Source: Methylibium sp035476815
Lineage (GTDB): Bacteria > Pseudomonadota > Gammaproteobacteria > Burkholderiales > Burkholderiaceae_C
Assembly: GCA_035476815.1 (NCBI GenBank)
Contig: DATILD010000107.1
Location: forward strand, 1-64,000
Direction of reading: 5' to 3'
Length of the DNA: 64,000 bases
Within the stretch, counting starts at the first letter, position 1, and every line of letters begins with the position of its first letter. The notes beneath the pieces were generated by a model, which was not told the DNA's origin, did no database searches, and saw only the letters and a program-made list of their open reading frames with translations. Below, in pieces: positions 33,743 to 41,658 of the stretch. The translations under genes and the position numbers were made by a program.

Positions 33743-34399
33743 ATGGCCACGCCCGCAAGCCTCCTGACGATGTCGCCGCTGCAGCACCTGCTGGCAGGCG
33801 GACTGCTCGCCGCCGCCTGCATTGCGGCGATGCCGGCCCGGGCCCAGGTCGTCGAGGGCGCGGGGCTGCAGCCGGACGGCGCCTGGTCGCGCTGGCAGGG
33901 CCGCATCGGCCTTGCGGTCGGCGAGCCCGCCGGGCCGGCCTGGGGCGAAGGCGCACTGCGCGCCCGTCCGGCGCTGACCCTGCTGGGCGACTACTACCTG
34001 CTGCAGCAGGGCAGCGCGCTGCCCGGCAGCTACAGCGGCGGCGTGCGTGCGACCGGCGGCCTGCTGGTCGGCGCCCGCGCCCAGCCCTGGGGCTGGGCGC
34101 CGAGCGGTGCCGCGGCGCTGCACACCGGCTACAGCAGCCAGCGGCGCAGTTTCAGCCTGCTGCAGGGCGCGCGCGGCATCGACGGCGACGTCCTGCCGGA
34201 GTCGCTGCCCTACTTCGGCGTCGGCTACACCGGGCTGCGCTCGCTGCAGGACGGCGGCTGGGGCTTCAGCGCCGACCTCGGCGTGGTCGCGCTGCGTCCA
34301 CGCTCGGTGGTGCGCCTGGGTCAGCAGAGCGTGACCGACCTGCTGCGCGACCTGCAGCTCAGCCCGATGCTGCAGCTCGGCGTGTCCTACGCGTTCTGA
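33743..34399 (+). CDS. Predicted outer-membrane beta-barrel protein
   Basis: The 218-residue product has a signal peptide (about residues 1-35, ending ...AMPARAQ) and a mature part of alternating amphipathic strands rich in Gly, Tyr and Ser. It ends LQLGVSYAF, with the terminal Phe typical of outer-membrane barrels recognised by BamA. The pattern is TorF/OmpW-like in size but no specific family is recognised. GAGGAG precedes the ATG at 33743. It interrupts the usual prmC-grxD neighbourhood. Confidence 0.75.
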   Translation: MATPASLLTMSPLQHLLAGGLLAAACIAAMPARAQVVEGAGLQPDGAWSRWQGRIGLAVGEPAGPAWGEGALRARPALTLLGDYYLLQQGSALPGSYSGGVRATGGLLVGARAQPWGWAPSGAAALHTGYSSQRRSFSLLQGARGIDGDVLPESLPYFGVGYTGLRSLQDGGWGFSADLGVVALRPRSVVRLGQQSVTDLLRDLQLSPMLQLGVSYAF

Positions 34400-34477
34400 G
34401 CGCCCCCAGGGCCGGGCTGCGCCCAGCCCGCCCCCACGGGGGTCAAGAAAACTTGGGGCGGCCCGGCGTTTCCTCGA
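34399..34477. repeat. Mosaic intergenic repeat before grxD (inverted copy)
   Basis: The core CTTGGGGCGGCCCGGCG lies at 34452-34468. Read on the minus strand, the segment closely matches 26698-26762, including GGGCGCAGCCC and the C/G runs. Confidence 0.7.
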
Positions 34478-34576
34478 GAACCCGCCCGCCCCGGGGGCAT
34501 CGCCGCGCCGCGATCGGCCGGCGGCGGCTTTGCCGTATAACCTCGCCTGTCCCCCGATCCGCCGCGAGCGCGCACC

Positions 34577-34900
34577 ATGACCGAGACCTCCACCGACGTT
34601 CAGCAACGCATCGACCAGCTGGTGAAGAGCCACAAGGTGGTGCTGTTCATGAAGGGCACCGCCCAGTTCCCGATGTGCGGCTTCTCGGGGCGCGCGATCC
34701 AGATCCTCAAGGCCAACGGCGTGACCGAGCTGACCACCGTCAACGTGCTCGAGGACGAGGCGGTGCGCCAGGGCATCAAGGAGTATGCGAACTGGCCGAC
34801 CATCCCGCAGCTCTACGTGAACGGCGAGTTCGTCGGCGGCTCGGACATCATGATGGAGATGCACCAGTCGGGCGAGCTCCAGCCGCTGCTGCAAGGCTGA
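34577..34900 (+). CDS. grxD: Monothiol glutaredoxin Grx4 family
   Basis: The 107-residue product has the CGFS motif starting at Cys34 (FPMCGFSGRA), WPTIPQLYVNGEFVGGSD and the usual Grx4 length. These proteins bind a [2Fe-2S] cluster with glutathione and deliver it in iron-sulfur assembly. It sits between the hemA-prfA-prmC run and ubiX, as in many Burkholderiales. Confidence 0.96.
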   Translation: MTETSTDVQQRIDQLVKSHKVVLFMKGTAQFPMCGFSGRAIQILKANGVTELTTVNVLEDEAVRQGIKEYANWPTIPQLYVNGEFVGGSDIMMEMHQSGELQPLLQG

Positions 34901-34913
34901 GACGCAGCGCATG

Positions 34914-35087
34914 AGCGCCGCCGCGCCGGGCCGCCCCAAGCAAGGCGCGCCCCTCACGGAGGGGTGCTCGCCGTACCCGGCGAGCGGGGTGTGGTCATGC
35001 AGCGCCGCCGCGCCGGGCCGCCCCAAGCAAGGCGCACCCCTCGCGGAGGGGTGCTCGCCGTACCCGGCGAGCGGGGCGTCGTCATGA
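34914..35087 (+). repeat. Two tandem 87-bp units forming the ubiX leader
   Basis: Unit 1 is 34914-35000 and unit 2 is 35001-35087; they differ at only a few positions. Each unit starts with the mosaic core CGCCGGGCCGCCCCAAG (34924-34940 and 35011-35027), has a perfect GCTCGCCG-TACC-CGGCGAGC hairpin (34966-34985 and 35053-35072) and ends in GTCATG. The ATG in unit 2 is the ubiX start; the ATG in unit 1 (34997) is in frame with it because 87 is a multiple of three. Confidence 0.85.
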
Positions 35088-35650
35088 GCCTGCCGCGCCT
35101 CGTCGTCGGCATCACCGGCGCGACCGGCGCGGTCTACGGCACGCGGCTGCTGGCACGGGCCCGCGCGCTCGGCGCCGAGACCCACCTGGTCGCGACGCCG
35201 GCCGGGGTGCTCAACGTCCATCACGAGCTCGGCCTCGACCGCGGCGCGCTCGAGGCGCTGGCCGACCATGCGCACGCGCCCGGCGACATCGGCGCCTGCC
35301 TCGCGAGCGGCAGCTTCTCGACCGCGGCGATGGTGGTCGCGCCCTGCTCGATGAAGTCGCTCGCGGCGATCGCGCATGGCCTGTCCGACAACCTGCTGAC
35401 GCGCGCCGCCGACGTCACGCTGAAGGAGCGCCGCCGCCTGGTGCTGATGGTGCGCGAGACGCCCTTCAACCTGGCCCACCTGCGCAACATGACGGCCGTC
35501 ACCGAGATGGGCGGCATCGTGTTCCCGCCGCTGCCGGCCTTCTACCACCGGCCGGCGTCGATCGACGAGCTGGTCGACGACACGATCGAGCGCGTGCTGG
35601 CGCTGATCGGCCTCGACGCGGCGCTGCCGAAGGCCTGGCGCGGCCTCTGA
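35084..35650 (+). CDS. ubiX: Flavin prenyltransferase UbiX
   Basis: The 188-residue product has the UbiX signature VVGITGATGAVYGTRLL, the APCSMKSLAAIAHG region and the RETPFNLAHLRNM motif. It prenylates FMN to make the cofactor of UbiD decarboxylases in ubiquinone synthesis. The homologous start is the ATG at 35084; an in-frame ATG at 34997 would add 29 residues encoded by the duplicated leader. No ordinary ribosome-binding site is next to 35084, but GCGGGG and a hairpin are. Confidence 0.94.
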   Translation: MSLPRLVVGITGATGAVYGTRLLARARALGAETHLVATPAGVLNVHHELGLDRGALEALADHAHAPGDIGACLASGSFSTAAMVVAPCSMKSLAAIAHGLSDNLLTRAADVTLKERRRLVLMVRETPFNLAHLRNMTAVTEMGGIVFPPLPAFYHRPASIDELVDDTIERVLALIGLDAALPKAWRGL

Positions 35651-35654
35651 GGTT

Positions 35655-36284
35655 TCAGGCCGTGGTCGGCCTGTGCTCCCACTGCCGCCGCGCGGCGAAC
35701 ACGGCGTTCGGGTACTCGGCGCGGCCGCGGCTGCCGTTGTAGCGGCCGAGCGCGAGGAACAGGTCGCCGCGCTCGGTGTCGAGGTAGTGGCGCAGGATCA
35801 CGCAGCCGAAGCGCAGGTTGGTCTGCATGTGGAACAGCTTGGTGGCGTCGCCGTCGCCGATCAGCCGCGTCCAGAAGGGCATGATCTGCATGTAGCCGCG
35901 CGCGCCGGCAACGCTGATCGCGTACTTGCGAAAGCCGCTCTCGACCTGGACCAGCCCGAGCACCAACGACGGTTCCAGCCCGGCGCGGCTGCTCTCGTAC
36001 CACAGCGTTTCCAGGAATTCGATGCGGGTGCGGTGGTCGGCCTTGCGGCGCTTGAGCCGCTGGCTCGTCGCGTTGAGCCAGCCGAGGTAGGCCAGCCGCG
36101 GCTCGATGCTCGGGAAGCTGGGCCGTGGCGGCGCACCGCTCGCGATCGCGGCCGACAGCGCCGAGCGCACCGCGTCGGCCAGCGGCTCCTCGAGCTGCGC
36201 CCCGGCCCGCACCGGCCGCGCCCACGGCGCCAGCACGGCGCCGGCCGCGGCGCCGAGCAGCGTTCGGCGCGTCGCCCCGCTCAC
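35655..36284 (-). CDS. Lytic transglycosylase (SLT domain) with twin-arginine-like signal
   Basis: The 209-residue product starts at GTG 36284, overlapping the proS stop (GTGA). Its N-terminus has TRRTLLGAAAGAVL, which fits a Tat or Sec signal. The SLT domain has the catalytic Glu115 in VQVESGFRKYAI, then GARGYMQIMPFWTRLIG and ALGRYNGSRGRAEYP. It would cleave peptidoglycan in the periplasm, producing anhydromuropeptides. It converges on ubiX, five bases away. Confidence 0.9.
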   Translation of the reverse strand: MSGATRRTLLGAAAGAVLAPWARPVRAGAQLEEPLADAVRSALSAAIASGAPPRPSFPSIEPRLAYLGWLNATSQRLKRRKADHRTRIEFLETLWYESSRAGLEPSLVLGLVQVESGFRKYAISVAGARGYMQIMPFWTRLIGDGDATKLFHMQTNLRFGCVILRHYLDTERGDLFLALGRYNGSRGRAEYPNAVFAARRQWEHRPTTA

Positions 36285-38026
36285 GCGGCGAGCCGGCCCT
36301 TCACGAAGGCGGCGACGTCGGCCGGTGCCACCTTGGTAGCCTCGGCATCGCGCCGGCCCTGGTACTCGAGCTGGCCGTCCTTCAGGCCGCGGTCGGAGAT
36401 CACGACCCGGTGCGGCACGCCGATCAGCTCCCAGTCGGCGAACATCGCGCCGGGGCGCTCGCCGCGGTCGTCGAGGATCGCGTCGATGCCCGCGTCGAGC
36501 AGCTGCTGGTGCAGCGCGTCGGCCGCGGCCTTGACCTCGGCGCTGCGGTCGTAGCCGATCGGGCAGATCGCGACCGTGAAGGGCGCGATCGCGTCGGGCC
36601 AGACGATGCCGCGCGCGTCGTTGCCCTGCTCGATCGCCGCGCCGAGGATGCGCGTGACGCCGATGCCGTAGCAGCCCATCTCCATCGGCTGCGGCTTGCC
36701 GGTCTCGTCGAGGTAGCTGGCCTTCATCGCGACGCTGTACTTGGTGCCGAGGTAGAACACATGGCCGACCTCGATGCCGCGCTGGATCGCGAGCACGCCC
36801 TGGCCGTCGGGCGAGGGGTCGCCGGCCACGGCGTTGCGGATGTCGGCGACGAGATCCGGTTCGGGCAGGTCGCGGCCCCAGTTGACGCCGGTCAGGTGGA
36901 AGTCGGCCTCGTTGGCGCCGCAGACGAAGTCGCTCATGCGGGCGACGGTGCGCTCGGCGATCACCTTCACGGGCTGCCTGGTCCCGATGGGACCGAGGTA
37001 GCCCGGCTTGGTGCCGAAGTGCTCCTCGATCTCGGCGACGGTCGCGAAGCGGAAGCCCGCCTTCAGGCCGGGCAGCTTGCCGGCCTTCACTTCGTTGAGG
37101 TCGTGGTCGCCGCGCACCAGCAGCAGCCAAACGGTGGTCTTGCCGATGTCGCCGGCCTCGTTCTTCTCGTCGGTGGCGAGCACCAGCGACTTCACGGTGC
37201 GCGCGAGCGGCAGGCCGAGCAGTGCCGCGACATCGGCACAGGTGCTCTTGCCCGGCGTCGGCGTCTTGACCATCGCCGCGGTCGGCGCGGCCCGCTCAGC
37301 CAGCAGCGGCACGCATTCGGCCAGCTCGATGTTGGCCGCGTAGTCGCTGGTCGGGCAGTAGACCAGCGCGTCCTCGCCGGTCTCGGCGATCACCTGGAAC
37401 TCGTGCGACAGGTCGCCGCCGATCGCGCCGGTGTCGGCCGCGACCGCGCGGTACTGCAGGCCGAAGCGGTCGAAGATGCGCTTGTAGGCCGCGAACATGG
37501 CCTCGTAGCTCTTGGCGGCCGCGGCCGCGTCGCGGTCGAAGGAGTAGGCGTCCTTCATCGTGAACTCGCGGCCGCGCATGATGCCGAAGCGCGGCCGGCG
37601 CTCGTCGCGGAACTTGGTCTGGATCTGGTACAGGCACTTGGGCAGCTGCTTGTAGCTGCGCAGCTCCTGGCGCGCGATGTCGGTGACGACCTCCTCGCTG
37701 GTCGGCTGCATCACGAAGTCGCGGTCGTGGCGGTCCTTCAGGCGCAGCAGCTCGGGGCCCATCTTGTCGAAGCGGCCGGTCTCCTGCCACAGCTCGGCCG
37801 GCTGCACCACCGGCATCAGCAGCTCGACGGCGCCGGCGCGGTTCATCTCCTCGCGGATGATGGCCTCGACCTTGCGGATGACACGCAGGCCCATCGGCAT
37901 GTAGTTGTAGATGCCGGCGCCGAGTCGCTTGATCAGGCCGGCGCGCATCATCAGCTGGTGGCTCTTGATCTCGGCGTCGGCCGGGGCTTCCTTGAGGGTC
38001 GAGACGAAGAACTGCGAGGCTTTCAT
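36281..38026 (-). CDS. proS: Prolyl-tRNA synthetase
   Basis: The 581-residue product is a bacterial-type ProRS: class II motifs (LGAGIYNYMPMGLRVIRKVE, then PTSEEVVTDI and RDERRPRFGIMRGREFTMKDAYSFD; landmarks), an INS editing domain in the middle (~230-400) and the anticodon domain at the C-terminus (WELIGVPHRVVISDRGL). Full length for the family. It is followed by, and coupled to, the lytic transglycosylase gene. Confidence 0.98.
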   Translation of the reverse strand: MKASQFFVSTLKEAPADAEIKSHQLMMRAGLIKRLGAGIYNYMPMGLRVIRKVEAIIREEMNRAGAVELLMPVVQPAELWQETGRFDKMGPELLRLKDRHDRDFVMQPTSEEVVTDIARQELRSYKQLPKCLYQIQTKFRDERRPRFGIMRGREFTMKDAYSFDRDAAAAAKSYEAMFAAYKRIFDRFGLQYRAVAADTGAIGGDLSHEFQVIAETGEDALVYCPTSDYAANIELAECVPLLAERAAPTAAMVKTPTPGKSTCADVAALLGLPLARTVKSLVLATDEKNEAGDIGKTTVWLLLVRGDHDLNEVKAGKLPGLKAGFRFATVAEIEEHFGTKPGYLGPIGTRQPVKVIAERTVARMSDFVCGANEADFHLTGVNWGRDLPEPDLVADIRNAVAGDPSPDGQGVLAIQRGIEVGHVFYLGTKYSVAMKASYLDETGKPQPMEMGCYGIGVTRILGAAIEQGNDARGIVWPDAIAPFTVAICPIGYDRSAEVKAAADALHQQLLDAGIDAILDDRGERPGAMFADWELIGVPHRVVISDRGLKDGQLEYQGRRDAEATKVAPADVAAFVKGRLAA

Positions 38027-38100
38027 GGCGGGCCGGCGGGAGCAGCGCTGAACGCGGCGGGAGCAGTGGGAGGTGATGCGCGCCTAGGGCAGGCGCGGGG

Positions 38101-38128
38101 TTGCGTCGGGAGACCCCGGTGCAATAAT
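38101..38128 (+). promoter_or_regulatory. Probable sigma-70 promoter of rppH
   Basis: TTGCGT (38101-38106) and AATAAT (38123-38128) are spaced 16 bases apart, 30 bases before the rppH ATG. GAGG at 38147-38150 is the ribosome-binding site. Confidence 0.6.
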
Positions 38129-38157
38129 GAATTCAAGACTGAATTCGAGGTTTCATT

Positions 38158-38748
38158 ATGCTCGACCGTGAAGGCTTCAGGCCCAACGTCGGCATCATCC
38201 TGCTCAACCAGCGGAACCAGGTGTTCTGGGGCAAGCGGATCCGCACCCATTCCTGGCAGTTCCCGCAAGGCGGCATCAAGTACGGCGAGACGCCCGAGCA
38301 GGCGATGTTCCGCGAGCTGCATGAAGAAGTGGGGCTGCATCCCGAGCATGTGCGCGTGCTCGCGCGCACGCGTGACTGGCTGCGCTACGAGGTCCCCGAC
38401 CACTACATCCGCCGCGAGGCGCGCGGGCATTACCGCGGCCAGAAGCAGATCTGGTTCCTGCTGCAGCTCACCGGCCGCGACAACGACATGAACCTGCGCG
38501 CCAGCGACCACCCGGAGTTCGACGCCTGGCGCTGGAACGAGTACTGGGTGCCGCTCGACGTGGTGATCGAGTTCAAGCGCGACGTCTACCAGATGGCGCT
38601 GACCGAGCTGTCGCGCTTCCTGCCGCGCACCCTGCACCACAACCGCTACCTGCGCTCGAGCATGCGGCTGCAGCCGCGGCGCGACGACGACGAGCGCGGC
38701 GTGGACACCGCGCCGGCGGTCGACGAGGCGCCCGACCGGCCGAACTGA
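38158..38748 (+). CDS. rppH: RNA pyrophosphohydrolase RppH
   Basis: The 196-residue product starts MLDREGFRPNVGIILLN and carries the Nudix box GGIKYGETPEQAMFRELHEEVGL (residues ~39-61), with WFLLQLTGRD and FDAWRWNEYW as in RppH. It removes pyrophosphate from mRNA 5' ends and so starts decay. It is divergent from proS and slightly longer than the E. coli protein because of an Arg/Asp-rich tail. Confidence 0.96.
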   Translation: MLDREGFRPNVGIILLNQRNQVFWGKRIRTHSWQFPQGGIKYGETPEQAMFRELHEEVGLHPEHVRVLARTRDWLRYEVPDHYIRREARGHYRGQKQIWFLLQLTGRDNDMNLRASDHPEFDAWRWNEYWVPLDVVIEFKRDVYQMALTELSRFLPRTLHHNRYLRSSMRLQPRRDDDERGVDTAPAVDEAPDRPN

Positions 38749-38811
38749 GGCGGTGCCGCTCGGGCCACACCCGCAACGGCCCGCAGCCGGACGTCGGCGG
38801 CGCCCGCCGCG

Positions 38812-41658
38812 TCAGCGCGCCGCCGTCACCTTGACCGCGGTGACCTTGAATCCCGGGATCTTGCCGACCGGGTCGAGCGCGTCGCCGGTCAGCTTGTTGG
38901 CGGCCGCCTCCCAGAACGCGAACGGCAGGAACACCTGGCCCGGCTGCACGTCGGGGCGCACGCTGGCGCGTGCCTGCACCGTGCCGTGGCGGGTCGCTAG
39001 CAGTACCGCCTGGCCGTCGCTGACGCCGACCGACAGCGCATCGGCCGGGTGCAGCGAGGCCAGCGCCTCGGGCGCGATCGCATCGAGCATGCTGGCGTGG
39101 CGCGTCATCGCGCCGGTGTGCCAGTGCTCGAGGACGCGGCCGGTGGTCAGCACGAAGGGGTAGTCGGCGTCGATCTGCTCGGCGCCGGGGCGGAAGCTCG
39201 TCGGCACCACGCTCGCGCGGCCGTCGGCGGTCGGGAACTGGTCGATGAACACCACCGCGTCGCCCGGCGCGTCCTCCCGCGCGGCCGGCGTCACGACCGC
39301 CTCCTCGCGGACCAGCCGCGACCAGGGCACGCCGGCCAGCGGTTCCATCACGCTGCGCATCTCTTCGTAGACGCGCGCGACCGGCGCCTCGGCGGCGGAC
39401 TGGCCATCACCGTCCTCGGCGCGCCAGTAGTTCCAGCCGGCGCCGAGCCGGCGCGCCACCTGCTCGATCGCCCACAGGTCCTGCCTGGCGTCGCCGGGCG
39501 GCAGCACCGCCGCGCGGCCGATCTGGATCAGCCGGTCGGTGTTGGTGTAGGTGCCCCACTTCTCGGCATGGGCCGAGGCCGGCAGGACCACGTCGGCCAG
39601 CACCGCGGTCTCGGTCGCGAAGATGTCCTGCACGACCAGGTGCTCGAGGCTCGCGAGCGCCTTGCGCGCGTGGCCGAGGTCGGGGTCGCTCATCGCCGGG
39701 TTCTCGCCCTCGACATAGAGGCCGCGGATGCGGCCCTCGGTCACGGCGTGCATGATCTCGACGACGGTGAGGCCGGCCTTGGCGTCGATCGGCGAATGCC
39801 ACAGCGACTCGAACTGCGCGCGCACCGCGGCATCGCTGACGCGCTGGTAGTTCGGCAGCATCATCGGGATCAGCCCGGCGTCGCTGGCGCCCTGCACGTT
39901 GTTCTGGCCGCGCAGCGGATGCAGCCCGGTGCCGGGCCGCGCGATCTGCCCGGTCAGCAGCGACAGCGCGATCAGCCCGCGCGCGTTGTCGGTGCCGTGC
40001 ACATGCTGGCTGACGCCCATGCCCCACAGGATCATCGACGCGCGGCTGGTCGCGAAGGCGCGCGCGACCTCGCGGATCGTGTCGGGCGCGATGCCGCAGA
40101 TCTCGCTCATGCGCTCGGGCGTGGCCTCGGCGACCGAGGCCTTCAGCGCCTCGTAGCCGTTGACGCGCGCGTCGACGAAGGCCTGGTCCACCAGGCCTTC
40201 GTCGACGATCACGTGCAGCAGGCCGTTGAGCAGCGCCACGTCGGTGTCGGGCCGGAACGCCAGGTGCCACGCGGCGCGGCGCGTCAGCGAGGTCTGGCGC
40301 GGGTCGCAGATCACCAGCTTGGCGCCACGGTCGACCGCGTTCTTGATCCAGCTCGCGGCGACCGGGTGGTTGACGGTCGGGTTGGCGCCGATCAGGAAGA
40401 TCAGCTCGGCATGCGCGACGTCCTCGACCGGGTTGCTGACCGCGCCCGAGCCGATGCCCTCGAGCAGCGCGGCGACCGAGCTGGCGTGGCACAGCCGCGT
40501 GCAGTGGTCGACGTGGGCGCTGCCCATCGCCGTGCGCACCAGCTTCTGGAACAGGTAGGCCTCTTCGTTGCTGCCCTTGGCCGAGCCGAAACCGGCCAGC
40601 GCCGAGCCGTAGCCGCGCGGCGCGGCGTCGCGGATCCGCGCGAGACCGGACGCCGCCAGGTCCAGCGCCTCGTCCCAGCTCGCCTCGCGGAACAGCGCGT
40701 CGAGCTTCAGTTCGCCGAGCTTGAAGCGCTCGATGTCGGCCGGGTCCTTCTTGACGCCGGCGCGGCGGATCAGCGGCTTCGACAGCCGCTTCGGGTTGTG
40801 GATGTAGTCGAAGCCGTAGCGGCCCTTGACGCACAGCCGGCCATGGTTGGCCGGGCCGTCGCGGCCGGTGACGAAGTGGATGCGCTCCTCGCCCTGCTCG
40901 TCCGGCCCCACGTTCCACGTGAGCTGGCAGCCGACGCCGCAATACGGGCAGACCGAATCGACCTGCTTGGTGATCTCGGCCATCCCGGCGCCGCGCGCCG
41001 GCATCAGCGCGCCGGTCGGGCAGGCCTGCACGCATTCGCCGCAGGCCACGCAGGACGAATCACCGAGCGCGGCATTCGAATCGAAGCTGATCTGCGCGTG
41101 GCTGCCGCGGAAGGCCAGGCCGATGACGTCATTGCCCTGCTCGTCGCGGCAGGCGCGCAGGCAGCGGGTGCACTGGATGCAGGCGTCGAGGTTGACCGCG
41201 ATCGCCGGGTGCGACAGGTCGGCCTCGGCATAGTGCCGGTCGCGCTGCGGCAGGCGGCCGGTCGCGACGCCGAGCTTGCCCGCCCAGCCGCTGAGCTCGG
41301 ACTGCCTGGTGTAGGTGTCGGTGGTGGCGCCGGCGTCGCTCATCAGCAGCTCCACGACCATCTTGCGCGCGGTGACGGCGCGCGCGCTGCCGGTCTGCAC
41401 CTTCATGCCGGGCGCGACGCTGCGGCAGCAGCTCGCCGCCAGCGTGCGCTCGCCCTCGACCTCGACCATGCAGGCGCGGCAGTTGCCGGCCGGCGTCAGG
41501 CCTTCCTTGTGGCACAGGTGCGGGATGTGGGCGCCCTCGCGCTTGGCGACGGTCCAGATCGTCTCGTCGGCGGCAGCGGTGACGGTGCGGCCGTCGAGGC
41601 TGAACTCCACCGTTGGCGCTGGCGGCGCCAGCAGTTTCGACACCAGGGGAGCATTCAT
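38812..41658 (-). CDS. Formate dehydrogenase alpha subunit (NAD-linked, Mo/W bis-MGD)
   Basis: The 948-residue product has an N-terminal [2Fe-2S] ferredoxin domain (C49, C60, C63, C77), a His-Cys type and two [4Fe-4S] motifs (CIQCTRCLRACRDEQG, CVACGECVQACPTGAL), a further [4Fe-4S] site (CPYCGVGCQLTW) and the large bis-MGD domain. The metal ligand is Cys, not selenocysteine (DHCTRLCHASSVAALLEG). This is the soluble NAD-dependent formate dehydrogenase catalytic subunit. It oxidises formate to CO2 and passes electrons to the fused beta subunit upstream, whose stop overlaps its start (ATGA). Confidence 0.94.
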   Translation of the reverse strand: MNAPLVSKLLAPPAPTVEFSLDGRTVTAAADETIWTVAKREGAHIPHLCHKEGLTPAGNCRACMVEVEGERTLAASCCRSVAPGMKVQTGSARAVTARKMVVELLMSDAGATTDTYTRQSELSGWAGKLGVATGRLPQRDRHYAEADLSHPAIAVNLDACIQCTRCLRACRDEQGNDVIGLAFRGSHAQISFDSNAALGDSSCVACGECVQACPTGALMPARGAGMAEITKQVDSVCPYCGVGCQLTWNVGPDEQGEERIHFVTGRDGPANHGRLCVKGRYGFDYIHNPKRLSKPLIRRAGVKKDPADIERFKLGELKLDALFREASWDEALDLAASGLARIRDAAPRGYGSALAGFGSAKGSNEEAYLFQKLVRTAMGSAHVDHCTRLCHASSVAALLEGIGSGAVSNPVEDVAHAELIFLIGANPTVNHPVAASWIKNAVDRGAKLVICDPRQTSLTRRAAWHLAFRPDTDVALLNGLLHVIVDEGLVDQAFVDARVNGYEALKASVAEATPERMSEICGIAPDTIREVARAFATSRASMILWGMGVSQHVHGTDNARGLIALSLLTGQIARPGTGLHPLRGQNNVQGASDAGLIPMMLPNYQRVSDAAVRAQFESLWHSPIDAKAGLTVVEIMHAVTEGRIRGLYVEGENPAMSDPDLGHARKALASLEHLVVQDIFATETAVLADVVLPASAHAEKWGTYTNTDRLIQIGRAAVLPPGDARQDLWAIEQVARRLGAGWNYWRAEDGDGQSAAEAPVARVYEEMRSVMEPLAGVPWSRLVREEAVVTPAAREDAPGDAVVFIDQFPTADGRASVVPTSFRPGAEQIDADYPFVLTTGRVLEHWHTGAMTRHASMLDAIAPEALASLHPADALSVGVSDGQAVLLATRHGTVQARASVRPDVQPGQVFLPFAFWEAAANKLTGDALDPVGKIPGFKVTAVKVTAAR

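Noticed and set aside
34964..35083. An N-terminal extension of UbiX as the main product
   Set aside because: The frame is open, but homology starts at 35084 and the extension is encoded by a repeat. Kept as an alternative start only.
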